A stretch of 64,000 nt of DNA from an uncultured Microbacterium sp. (GTDB taxonomy: Bacteria; Actinomycetota; Actinomycetes; Actinomycetales; Microbacteriaceae), in the NCBI RefSeq assembly GCF_947488465.1, contig NZ_CANKZA010000006.1:1-64000 (forward strand), given 5' to 3'. Made by a program: the position numbers and the translations under genes. Under the pieces are notes generated by a model. That model was given only the letters and a program-made list of their open reading frames with translations, ran no database searches and had not been told where the DNA came from. Shown piece by piece: positions 27,521 through 36,181 of this stretch (positions are counted from its first letter, which is position 1; each line of letters begins with the position of its first letter).

Positions 27521-28081
27521 GTGACTTCGACTCCCCGCATTCTGACCTTCCTCGCCGCCGGTGCGCTTGCACTCGGCCTCTCTGCCTGCGCCACCTCGCA
27601 ACCCGAGCCGCAGGGATCGGTCTCCGCCACTCCCGCACCGTCCTCCCGTGCCGTCGCGGACGGCGGCTGCGCCAGCGTCAAGGGGGTCAGCGTCTTCATC
27701 AACGCGGGCAACCTTGCCGGTGGCGAGGATCTCGACCAGGCGTCGTGCATCTTCACCGACGAGCCGCTCGCTGCGGCAGATGCTTTCCAGACCCTCGGTG
27801 TCGAGCTGGAGGGAACGACCGAGTACGGCGACCAGGTCATCTGCCGCGTCGATGGACTGCCCTCCGCGTCCGAGCCGGTCGGCTCGACCGAAGACCCGGC
27901 TTATGTCGAGGCGTGCGAGTCGATGCCCGCCGCGTTCGCATATTGGTCGCTGTGGCAGAAGCCTGCGGGCGGCACCTGGGACTACGCGCAGGAAGGCGTG
28001 TCGACACTGCAGCTCGCGCCCGGCGACAGCATCGAGCTCCTCTTCACTCTCGACGGAGCACCTGCGTCACCCGACGCCTGA
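27521..28081 (+). CDS. lipoprotein with transcobalamin C-terminal-like (DUF4430) domain
   Basis: A 186-residue exported lipoprotein: signal peptide with lipobox LSAC (about residues 22-25), a Ser/Ala/Pro linker, then a domain of about 130 residues. The segments DAFQTLGVELEGT, VICRVDGLP, AYWSLWQKPAGGTWDYA and LQLAPGDSIELLF follow the order of DUF4430 domains, related to the C-terminal domain of transcobalamin. Four cysteines after the lipobox could form disulfides. It ends 5 nt before the ECF transporter gene and is probably its surface partner. The domain call is by eye. Confidence 0.7.
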   Translation: MTSTPRILTFLAAGALALGLSACATSQPEPQGSVSATPAPSSRAVADGGCASVKGVSVFINAGNLAGGEDLDQASCIFTDEPLAAADAFQTLGVELEGTTEYGDQVICRVDGLPSASEPVGSTEDPAYVEACESMPAAFAYWSLWQKPAGGTWDYAQEGVSTLQLAPGDSIELLFTLDGAPASPDA

Positions 28082-28086
28082 TCCGC

Positions 28087-30981
28087 ATGAAGCTCCGGCC
28101 TGGACCGCTGAAGGCGGCCGCCGCTCTGGCGGTCGGCTTCATCGCGGTCCGGGTCGTATATCGCGTCCTGTTCCACGGGGCCGACGGCGACGGCATCGTG
28201 CTGGTGTCGTTGCCCGCGCTCCGCCTGCCGCCGCCGCTCGCGCACGTCGTGATGTTCGGCCCGGTGACCGCCGACGGGGTGTGGGCTGCCGTGGTCAGCG
28301 CGCTTCCGATCGCACTGATGTTCCTGGCGTTCGGTCTCGTGAACGCGGTGTTCGATCTCTCGCGCGTCTTCGCCCGCGCCGCACGCCGCGGGCCGTTCCA
28401 GGGGATCGGGCGCGCCCTCGCGATCGCGTGGGCGACTCTTCCCGCCCTCGCGGATGCTGTGCGTGCCGTTCGGTACGCGCAGCGACTGCGTGGCGAGCGT
28501 GCCGGCATCCGCCTGCTCGCACCCGTGCTCGAACGCACGCTCGAGCGGGCGACGGCGGTCGCCGCGGCGCTGGAGATCCGGGGATATGCCGGGCGCGGCA
28601 TGAGCGGTGACTGCGCGCATCCCGTGGAGATCTCCGGCGCAGCCCTGGGCCACGACGATCCTCTTCGGGTCGCATCGCTCAGCCTGGCACCCGGCACTCT
28701 CACGGTCCTGTCCGGACCGACGGGCTCCGGGAAGACGACGTTCCTGCGCGCGCTGAGCGGATTGCTCTCCCATGTCGACGGCGGAACCGTCACGGGCGAC
28801 GTGCGGGTCGTCGGAGCAGACCGTGCCGCGACGCCGCCGCGCGACACTGCCCGCACCGTCGGAGTCGTGCTCCAGCATCCGCGCGAGGCGTTCGCAACGG
28901 AGAGCGTCACGGAAGAAATCGGCCTCGCGCTCGAGCTGCGCGGCGTCGCGCGCGTGATCCGCGATGCTCGGGTGCGCGAGATCGCCGCGCGCGTGGGGAT
29001 CACCGGTCTGCGCGACCGGCCGCTGCGTGGCCTGTCGGCCGGGGAGGCGACGCTCGTTGCGATCGCGGCCGCGATTGTGGAGCAGCCGATCCTGCTGCTG
29101 GTCGACGAGCCGCTGGCGGACCTCGATCAGGCCGCGCGGGCACGCATCGTCGCGCTCCTGGGTGCCCTCGCCCACGATGCCGGGATGTGCGTTGTGGTCG
29201 CCGAACACCGAGTGGCGGAGTTCGCGGCCGTCGCCGACCGATCACTCCGGGTGGCGGATGGCACCGTCTCCCCCGCGGACCCTCCTCAGTCCGAACGGAT
29301 CAGGATGCCCGATTTTGGACGGGAAAGTGCCTTCATGCCCGCGGATGTCCTGAATATGGGCCAGGGCGCAGATCGGGGTGCAACACTATCCGCGCGGGGG
29401 ATCACCGTGCACCACGGTGAGCGGATCGCGGTGGACGGCGCCGACGTCGACCTGCGTCCCGGGGAGATCGTCGCGCTGACGGGACCCAACGGCGCGGGCA
29501 AGTCGACCTTGCTCCAGGCGCTTGCGCTCCCCGGCGGGGATCACGACGCGCGCATCGACGGTGCTCCGCCCGCGCCCCGCGCGATCGCCCTCGTTCCGGA
29601 TGCGTCCGATGACCTTTTCGTCCGTGCCACCGTCGCCGCCGAGTGCCGCCGCGCCGACCGGTACGCGCAGACCTCCACCGCCGCACGGTTCGCGGCGCTG
29701 TTGCGGCTCGACCCCGCCGGAGCCGACTTCGCCGCGCTGTGCGCACAGCATCCACGCGATCTCTCGGCCGGACAGCGGCGAGCGCTCGCGATCACGCTCC
29801 AGACGGCGTCTGCGCCGCGCGTCCTGCTGATCGATGAGCCGACCCGAGGCCTCGACGCGCACGCGCGCGAGCTCGTCGCCCGCGCGCTCGTCGCGCACGC
29901 TGCGGCGGGCGCCGCCGTGCTGATCGCAACCCACGACACCGCGTTCGCCGCATCCGTCGCGTCGCGCACGCTGACGATGGATGCCGGCATCCTCACCCCC
30001 CTCGGCCCGTCGGTGGTCGAATTCGATCGCGCGCCCGAGACCCGGATCGAGGAGCGCCCCCACCCCCTTCCCCCCGCGGTTCCCCCGGTCGCGAAGCCCG
30101 GCCTCATGGGCGAAATCGGAACAGGCGCGCGTCGCCGCGGCCGCTGGCGGGTGCCAGCGCTCATCGCGGCGAACCTCGTCGCCGTAGCCGCGTTCGTCTG
30201 GCCCCTCGTCGCGAGCGCCGTGCCGGCGCAGGGCCAAGCCGCCGTGCCCTACATCGCGATCGCCGTCGCGCCGCTCGCGGTGATCTTGATCTTCGCGGCG
30301 CTCGACGCGTCCATCCGCTCCGCGCACACGCTCGCTCTCCTCGCGGTGCTGGCCGCGATCGGCGCGGCTATCCGCATCGCGAGCACCGGTGTCGGCGGAG
30401 TCGAGGCCCTCTTCGTGCTGCTGATCCTCGCCGGTCGCGCGTTCGGACCGCGGTTCGGGTTGCTCCTCGGCGCCGCGTCGATCGCGCTGTCGGCGCTCCT
30501 CTGGGGTGGCATCGGTCCGTGGCTGCCCTTCCAGATGTTCGCGTGCGGCTGGGTCGGCGCCGGTGCGGGTCTTCTCCCCGGACGCGTCCGCGGCATCCCC
30601 GAGATCGCGATGCTGAGCATCTACGGAATCCTCTCGTCGTACCTGTTCGGGCTCATCATGAACCTCTGGTTCTGGCCGTTCGCTGTCGGTGGCGGCACCT
30701 CGATCTCGTATGTCGCCGGTGGCCCGCTCGGCGAGAACCTCGCGAACTTCCTCGTCTATTCGCTCTTGACCTCGACGGCGAGTTGGGACACGCTCCGCGC
30801 CATCACCACTGTCGTGGGGCTCGTCACCGTCGGGAGCGCGCTGCTCCGATCGCTCCGACGCGCGAAGCCGGTCGCGCCGGCTGCTCGTCGAGCACCCAGC
30901 GCCACCTCGGCGCCCGGCATCCGTGAAACACTGGAACACGCGTCGTCCACCCGAACGGATGCCGCGGAAGGACCGCCATGA
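28087..30981 (+). CDS. single-chain ECF transporter: fused T, A, A and S modules
   Basis: A 964-residue protein joining all four parts of an energy-coupling-factor importer. Residues 1-190 are EcfT-like: two or three hydrophobic segments, then long helices ending ALEIRGYAG, like the Ala-Arg-Gly coupling motif. ATPase 1 has Walker A GPTGSGKTT (210-218), signature LSAGEA (316) and VDEP (339-342). ATPase 2 has GPNGAGKST (466-474), LSAGQRR (559) and LLIDEP (580-585). From about 675 to 925 comes a hydrophobic domain of about six or seven helices ending near SLLTSTASWDTLRAIT, the substrate-binding S component. Position between a transcobalamin-like lipoprotein and metH suggests cobalamin. Other vitamins remain possible. 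Confidence 0.85.
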   Translation: MKLRPGPLKAAAALAVGFIAVRVVYRVLFHGADGDGIVLVSLPALRLPPPLAHVVMFGPVTADGVWAAVVSALPIALMFLAFGLVNAVFDLSRVFARAARRGPFQGIGRALAIAWATLPALADAVRAVRYAQRLRGERAGIRLLAPVLERTLERATAVAAALEIRGYAGRGMSGDCAHPVEISGAALGHDDPLRVASLSLAPGTLTVLSGPTGSGKTTFLRALSGLLSHVDGGTVTGDVRVVGADRAATPPRDTARTVGVVLQHPREAFATESVTEEIGLALELRGVARVIRDARVREIAARVGITGLRDRPLRGLSAGEATLVAIAAAIVEQPILLLVDEPLADLDQAARARIVALLGALAHDAGMCVVVAEHRVAEFAAVADRSLRVADGTVSPADPPQSERIRMPDFGRESAFMPADVLNMGQGADRGATLSARGITVHHGERIAVDGADVDLRPGEIVALTGPNGAGKSTLLQALALPGGDHDARIDGAPPAPRAIALVPDASDDLFVRATVAAECRRADRYAQTSTAARFAALLRLDPAGADFAALCAQHPRDLSAGQRRALAITLQTASAPRVLLIDEPTRGLDAHARELVARALVAHAAAGAAVLIATHDTAFAASVASRTLTMDAGILTPLGPSVVEFDRAPETRIEERPHPLPPAVPPVAKPGLMGEIGTGARRRGRWRVPALIAANLVAVAAFVWPLVASAVPAQGQAAVPYIAIAVAPLAVILIFAALDASIRSAHTLALLAVLAAIGAAIRIASTGVGGVEALFVLLILAGRAFGPRFGLLLGAASIALSALLWGGIGPWLPFQMFACGWVGAGAGLLPGRVRGIPEIAMLSIYGILSSYLFGLIMNLWFWPFAVGGGTSISYVAGGPLGENLANFLVYSLLTSTASWDTLRAITTVVGLVTVGSALLRSLRRAKPVAPAARRAPSATSAPGIRETLEHASSTRTDAAEGPP

Positions 30982-31367
30982 AGATCACGAACTCGTCCGA
31001 CTGGCGCGACGGCCTCCCCTTCGACATTCCCGTGGATGCCGCCGAGGCCGTCCCCGGTGAACCCACGCGCTGCGTCACGTGCGGCCCCGACAGTGACCCC
31101 TTCCCGCGCGAAGCGCTCTGGGCGATGAAGCACCGGCATCCGAACAATCCCGCCGGCTTCGTGCGCTTCTACTGCGCCGACCACCGCCCCAAGGCGAAGC
31201 TCGCACCACCCGCTGCCCCCGCGAAGGTGCGCCGCGAGCGGGTGTCGACGCCGCGCCGCGCGGCCGCACCGACAATCCCCGACCGGGTCGCGGCGCTGTG
31301 CCCGGACTGCTTCGTGGAGGTCCCGGCGACCGGGGTCTGCGGCATGTGCGGCCAGCAGGTCGCCTGA
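30978..31367 (+). CDS. small zinc-ribbon-like hypothetical protein
   Basis: A 129-residue cytosolic protein overlapping the ECF gene's stop by ATGA. It has cysteines arranged as CVTC (near 33), YCADH (near 63), CPDC (near 109) and CGMC (near 122), consistent with one or two zinc sites. The middle is Ala/Pro/Lys-rich. Similar short proteins recur in Microbacteriaceae from memory, without a known role. Coupling to the transporter suggests co-expression; convergent with metH, 4 nt apart. Confidence 0.75.
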   Translation: MKITNSSDWRDGLPFDIPVDAAEAVPGEPTRCVTCGPDSDPFPREALWAMKHRHPNNPAGFVRFYCADHRPKAKLAPPAAPAKVRRERVSTPRRAAAPTIPDRVAALCPDCFVEVPATGVCGMCGQQVA

Positions 31368-31371
31368 GGGC

Positions 31372-34300
31372 TCACACCGAGAAGTACTTCGCCTCGGGGT
31401 GGTGGAAGACGAACGCGTCCGTCGACTGCTCCGGATGCAGTTGCAGTTCCTCGCTGAGCTCCACTCCCATGCGTTCGGGCCGCAGCAGTTCGACGACCTT
31501 GCGCCGGTCCTCCATGTCGGGGCACGCCGGGTAGCCGAGCGAGAATCGTGCACCGCGATACTCGAGCTTGAACAGCCCCGCGGTGTCGGTCGGGTCTTCG
31601 GCGGCGAATCCGAGTTCTGACCGGATGCGGGCGTGCCAGAACTCGGCGAGCGCCTCGGTCAGCTGCATCACGAGCCCGTTGAGCTCGTAATAGTCGCGGT
31701 ACCGGTTCTCGGAAAACAGCTTCGCGGTCACCGCGTCGATCGCGGCTCCCGCCGTGACCAACTGCACGGGCATGACATCGACCTGACCCGACGAGCGGGA
31801 CTTCACGAAGTCCGCCAGATTCAGGTGGCGGTCCCTGCGCTGGCGGGGGAAGTGGAACCGAAGGCGGTCGCTCCCGAGGGTCCCCTCCGAGCCTCCGTCG
31901 GGGGCGATCAGCCCCGGCGTGCCGAGCACCCCGGTCGGGTCATCGCCGTGATGCAGCACGACGACATCGTCCCCCTCGGAGACGACCGGGAAGAAGCCGT
32001 AGGCAACGGACGCGTCCAGCATCCCCTCGGCAAGGATCCGGTCGAGCCAGTACCGCAGTCGAGGACGCCCCTCGGTCTCGACGAGATCCTCGTACGTCAC
32101 GTCGCCCCGACCGGGCTTGAGCCCCCACTGCCCCATGAATGTCGCGCGCTCATCGAGGAACGCCGCGTAATCGGCCAGCCGGATGCCCCGGACGATCCGC
32201 GTCCCCCAGAACGGCGGGGCGGGCACAGGGTTGTCGCGTGCGACATCCGAGCGTTCCGGCATCGCCTCGGGCTCGGTGAGTGTCAGGCGCGACCCCGCCG
32301 CGTGGATGCGCTTCTTCAGCGCGGGCAACCCCACGGCGTCCGGCGACTCACCGCGGGCGATGCGCACGAGCGGCTCCATGAGCGCGAGCCCTTCGAACGC
32401 GTCCTTCGCGTAGCGCACCTCGCCGTCGAAAATGCCGGCGAGGTCGTCCTCGACGTACGCGCGCGTCAGCGCGGCGCCGCCCAGGATCACCGGCCACCGG
32501 GTACCGAGCCCTCGCGTCGTGAGCTCCTGGAGGTTCTCCTTCATCACGACGGTCGATTTCACCAGCAGCCCGCTCATGCCGATGACGTCGGCGTCGTGTT
32601 CTTCGGCAGCGGCGATGATGTCGGCGATCGGCTGCTTGATGCCGAGGTTGATGACGGTGTAGCCATTGTTCGTGAGGATGATGTCGACGAGGTTCTTGCC
32701 GATGTCGTGGACATCACCGCGGACGGTGGCGAGGACGATCGTGCCCTTGCCCGCGGCATCCGTCTTCTCCATGTGCGGCTCGAGGAGCGCGACCGCGGTC
32801 TTCATGACCTCGGCCGACTGCAGCACGAACGGCAGTTGCATCTGCCCCGAGCCGAACCGTTCGCCGACGACCTTCATCCCCTCCAGGAGGTGGTCGTTGA
32901 TGATCTGCAGCGCGCTCAGACCGCCGGCCCGAGAAAGATCGAGGTCGCCCTCCAGCCCTTTGAGCTCACCGTCGATGATGCGCCGTTCGAGCCGCTCACC
33001 GACCGGCAGTGCGGCGAGCTCGGCGGCACGCTGATCGCGGAGCGACGCCGTATCGACGCCGGCGAACAGGTCGAGCATCGTGGCGAGCGGGTCGTAGGTG
33101 AGGTTCCCCTCGGCGTCGAACTCACGGCGATCCCAAACGAGGTCGAGAGCGACTTTGCGCCGGTCGTCGGGGATCGAAGCGAGCGGCACGATCTTGGCGG
33201 CGTCGATGATTCCGCTCGTGAGGCCCGCCTGAGTCGCCTCGTGCAGGAACACCGAGTTCAGCACCGAGCGCGCAGCGGGGTTGAGGCCGAACGACACGTT
33301 CGACACGCCGAGCGTCGTATTGATTCCCGGGTATTTCGCGACGAGCCCGCGGATCGCCTCGATCGTCTCGATGCCGTCGCGTCGCGTTTCTTCCTGCCCG
33401 GTCGCGATCGGGAAGGTCAGGCAGTCGACGATGATGTCCTCGACGCGCATGCCCCAGGCATCCACGAGTTCGTCGATCAGGCGCGAGGCGATGCGCAGCT
33501 TGTCGCCCGCCGTCCGGGCCTGACCTTGCTCGTCGATCGTCAGGGCGATGACGGCCGTGCCGTGCTCCTTGACGAGCGGCATGATGCGGCCGAAGCGACT
33601 CGTCGGGCCGTCGCCGTCCTCGTAGTTGACGGAGTTGACGACGGGGCGTCCGCCGATCAGCTCGAGCCCGGCCTGGATGACAGCGGGCTCGGTCGAATCG
33701 ATCACGAGCGGCAGAGTGGATGCCGACGCGAACCGCGAGACGACCTCGCGGATGTCGGCGACGCCGTCCCGCCCGACGTAGTCGATGCAGACGTCGAGGA
33801 GGTGCGCGCCGACGCGCGTCTGCCCCTTGGCGATCTCGACGCAGTCGTCCCAGCGCCCCTCGAGCATCGCGTCGCGGAACGCTTTGGAACCGTTCGCGTT
33901 GGTGCGCTCGCCGATCGCGAGGTACGACGCATCCTGCTGGAACGGCACGTGCTGATACAGCGACGCGACGCCCGGGTCTGACTCGACGACCGCCCTCCCT
34001 CGCGAGACGGGAGATTCACGGCGAGACCCCGTGTGTGACGTTCCGTCTCGGCGGGAATCTCCCGTCTCGGCGGTGTCGACGGGGTGGAGTCGCTCGACGA
34101 CCGCGGCCAGGTGCTCGGGGGTCGTGCCGCAGCATCCACCGACGAGCCCCACGCCGAACTCCCGGACGAACTGCTCGTGCGCGGTCGCAAGCTCGGCCGG
34201 GGTCAGCGGGTAATGCGCGCCGTTCGCGCCGAGCACCGGCAGCCCCGCGTTGGGCATGCACGCGATCGCAACCGGCGAGTGCTTCGACAGATGCCGGAGA

Positions 34301-35064
34301 TGCTCGCTCATCTCGGCGGGACCGGTCGCACAGTTCAACCCGATGGCGTCGACGCCGAGCGGAGCGAGGGCGGTGAGCGCGGCGCCGATTTCCGACCCCA
34401 TCAGCATCGTGCCGGTCGTCTCGACGGTCACCTCCACGAAGATCGGCACGCGGATGCCGCGACCCACGATCGCCAGCTTGCACCCGGCGATGGCCGCCTT
34501 CGTCTGCAGCAGGTCCTGCGACGTCTCGACGAGGAGCGCATCGGCCCCGCCGTCGATCAGCCCCTCGGCCTGGAGTGCGAAGGTCTCTTTGAGGTGTGCG
34601 TAGGTGGTGTGTCCGAGGCTCGGGAGCTTCGTCCCCGGCCCCATCGACCCGAGCACCCAGCGCATCCGGCCGTCGCGGACCTCGGCCGCTTCGGCGCGCT
34701 CCCGCGCGATGCGGGCGCCCGCTGCGGCGAGTTCGTGGATACGGTCGTCGATGTCATAGTCGGACAGATTCGACCAGTTCGCCCCGAAGGTGTTGGTCTC
34801 GATCGCATCGATTCCGACCGCGAGGTAGTCATCGTGAATCGCCGCGATCATGTCGGGCCGCGAGATGTTGAGGATCTCATTGCAGCCTTCCCGCTGCTGA
34901 TAGTCCTCGAGGGTCGGTTCGTAGCGCTGCAGCATCGTTCCCATCGCGCCGTCGGCGATGACGACGCGCGTGGCGAGAGCGTCGAGAAGCGCCTCGGACC
35001 GCGCGGGGCGCGGCACACCGTCGATGTCGAGGGCGAAACGGGGTTCGGTGCGGGGCGCAGTCAC
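31372..35064 (-). CDS. metH: cobalamin-dependent methionine synthase MetH
   Basis: A 1230-residue enzyme moving methyl from methyltetrahydrofolate to homocysteine via B12 (E. coli: 1227). Order of domains: homocysteine-binding (about 25-330) with zinc ligands Cys245, Cys311 and Cys312; a linker enlarged by a palindromic element (332-354); folate-binding (about 375-640, AIGERTNANGS); B12-binding (about 680-900) with DVHDIG and its cobalt ligand His786; SAM-dependent reactivation domain to the end (RGARFSLGYPACPDMEDR). GTG 35064 is chosen: the 19 codons upstream have no family likeness. No B12 riboswitch is visible in the 87 nt to menC. Confidence 0.96.
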   Translation of the reverse strand: MTAPRTEPRFALDIDGVPRPARSEALLDALATRVVIADGAMGTMLQRYEPTLEDYQQREGCNEILNISRPDMIAAIHDDYLAVGIDAIETNTFGANWSNLSDYDIDDRIHELAAAGARIARERAEAAEVRDGRMRWVLGSMGPGTKLPSLGHTTYAHLKETFALQAEGLIDGGADALLVETSQDLLQTKAAIAGCKLAIVGRGIRVPIFVEVTVETTGTMLMGSEIGAALTALAPLGVDAIGLNCATGPAEMSEHLRHLSKHSPVAIACMPNAGLPVLGANGAHYPLTPAELATAHEQFVREFGVGLVGGCCGTTPEHLAAVVERLHPVDTAETGDSRRDGTSHTGSRRESPVSRGRAVVESDPGVASLYQHVPFQQDASYLAIGERTNANGSKAFRDAMLEGRWDDCVEIAKGQTRVGAHLLDVCIDYVGRDGVADIREVVSRFASASTLPLVIDSTEPAVIQAGLELIGGRPVVNSVNYEDGDGPTSRFGRIMPLVKEHGTAVIALTIDEQGQARTAGDKLRIASRLIDELVDAWGMRVEDIIVDCLTFPIATGQEETRRDGIETIEAIRGLVAKYPGINTTLGVSNVSFGLNPAARSVLNSVFLHEATQAGLTSGIIDAAKIVPLASIPDDRRKVALDLVWDRREFDAEGNLTYDPLATMLDLFAGVDTASLRDQRAAELAALPVGERLERRIIDGELKGLEGDLDLSRAGGLSALQIINDHLLEGMKVVGERFGSGQMQLPFVLQSAEVMKTAVALLEPHMEKTDAAGKGTIVLATVRGDVHDIGKNLVDIILTNNGYTVINLGIKQPIADIIAAAEEHDADVIGMSGLLVKSTVVMKENLQELTTRGLGTRWPVILGGAALTRAYVEDDLAGIFDGEVRYAKDAFEGLALMEPLVRIARGESPDAVGLPALKKRIHAAGSRLTLTEPEAMPERSDVARDNPVPAPPFWGTRIVRGIRLADYAAFLDERATFMGQWGLKPGRGDVTYEDLVETEGRPRLRYWLDRILAEGMLDASVAYGFFPVVSEGDDVVVLHHGDDPTGVLGTPGLIAPDGGSEGTLGSDRLRFHFPRQRRDRHLNLADFVKSRSSGQVDVMPVQLVTAGAAIDAVTAKLFSENRYRDYYELNGLVMQLTEALAEFWHARIRSELGFAAEDPTDTAGLFKLEYRGARFSLGYPACPDMEDRRKVVELLRPERMGVELSEELQLHPEQSTDAFVFHHPEAKYFSV
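34003..34069. repeat. palindromic element inside metH
   Basis: Perfect 15-nt arms CGAGACGGGAGATTC (34003-34017) and GAATCTCCCGTCTCG (34055-34069) enclose a second pair, CGAGAC (34022-34027) and GTCTCG (34045-34050). The reading frame of metH passes through it, adding a hydrophilic stretch (GDSRRDGTSHTGSRRESP) exactly in the linker between the homocysteine and folate domains. Confidence 0.8.
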
Positions 35065-35151
35065 CGCCCGATTCTCGCACGGCGGGTTCCGCGGGCTGCG
35101 CCGGCGCTGCTTTCGGCACACCGATGACGCCTACGGGGGCAAGATGGAGCC

Positions 35152-36138
35152 GTGAGCACCCCCCACCTGTCCGAGCTGCGCACCGTCGCGCACGTCATCT
35201 CCCTGCCCCTCGTCACCCGTTTCCGAGGGATCGACACCCGCGAGGTGGTGCTTCTCGAGGGGCCCACGGGCTGGACCGAATTCTCGCCCTTCCTTGAATA
35301 CGACGACGCCGAGGCGGCCGTGTGGCTGGCCGCCGCGATTGATTTCGGTTGGCAGATCCAACCCGCGCCCCTGCGCGAGCGGATCGCGGTCAACGCCACG
35401 GTCCCGGCGGTCGCCGCCAGTGACGTCGTCAGCGTGCTGGCACGTTTCGACGGATGCCGCACGGCGAAGGTCAAGGTCGCCGAACGCGGCCAGACTCTCG
35501 CGGACGACATCGCCCGCGTGCGGGCGGTGCGCGCGGCAATGGGCCCCGAAGGACGAATCCGCCTCGACGCCAACGGCGCGTGGAACGTCGACGAGGCCGA
35601 GCACGCTGTGCACGAGCTCGCCGCGTTCGACCTCGAGTACCTCGAGCAGCCGTGCGCGAGCGTCGACGAGCTCGTCCAGCTCCGCGAGCGGCTCGCCGAC
35701 TGGGACATCCCGATCGCCGCCGACGAGAGCATCCGCAAAGCGGCCGACCCGCTCGCGGTCGCCCGCACCGGAGCAGCCGACCTCCTGGTCGTGAAGGCCC
35801 AGCCGCTCGGTGGGGTGCACCGAGCGCTGAAGATCGTCGGCGATGCCGGGCTTCCTGCCGTCGTCTCCAGTGCGCTGGAAACGAGCATCGGCCTCTCGAT
35901 GGGCCTTGCTCTGGCTGCGGCGCTCCCCCACCTGGACTACGACTGCGGGCTCGGGACCGCGTCGCTCCTGGCCGCCGATGTCACGTCGCGGCCGCTGCGG
36001 CCGGAGTCGGGGACGCTGCCCGTGGGCCGCGTGGTCCCCGATCGAGAGCTGCTCGAACGGCACGCCGCGGCACCCGAACGGCGCGAATGGTGGCTTGCAC
36101 GGATGGACCGCTGCCACGCCGTGCTCGAGACGGGCTGA
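35152..36138 (+). CDS. menC: o-succinylbenzoate synthase MenC
   Basis: A 328-residue enolase-superfamily enzyme making o-succinylbenzoate for menaquinone. It has the catalytic lysine motif AKVKVAE near 106, metal ligands in RLDANGAWN (near 142), LEYLEQP (near 165) and IAADESI (near 188), and a second lysine in LVVKAQPLGG near 208. The short N-terminal capping domain fits actinobacterial MenC. GTG 35152 has GGAG a few bases upstream. Divergent from metH and separate from the other men genes by about 8 kb. Confidence 0.94.
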   Translation: MSTPHLSELRTVAHVISLPLVTRFRGIDTREVVLLEGPTGWTEFSPFLEYDDAEAAVWLAAAIDFGWQIQPAPLRERIAVNATVPAVAASDVVSVLARFDGCRTAKVKVAERGQTLADDIARVRAVRAAMGPEGRIRLDANGAWNVDEAEHAVHELAAFDLEYLEQPCASVDELVQLRERLADWDIPIAADESIRKAADPLAVARTGAADLLVVKAQPLGGVHRALKIVGDAGLPAVVSSALETSIGLSMGLALAAALPHLDYDCGLGTASLLAADVTSRPLRPESGTLPVGRVVPDRELLERHAAAPERREWWLARMDRCHAVLETG

Positions 36139-36176
36139 TCTCGATACACCGCCGCTTCGCGGCGGCACTCGATCAG
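36135..36176. terminator. bidirectional terminator-like palindrome between menC and tetR
   Basis: Core stem CCGCCGC-TTC-GCGGCGG (36149-36165), with outer CTGATC...GATCAG arms and TCGA steps giving a longer broken stem. It lies exactly between two convergent genes and overlaps the menC stop. The flank pattern TCTCGATAC...CTCGATCAGCG is a common Microbacteriaceae intergenic repeat, as I recall it. T-runs are absent. Confidence 0.6.
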
Positions 36177-36181
36177 CGGGC

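Noticed and set aside
35065..35151. Cobalamin riboswitch before metH
   Set aside because: The gap to menC is 87 nt, too short, and no B12-box-like sequence is visible.
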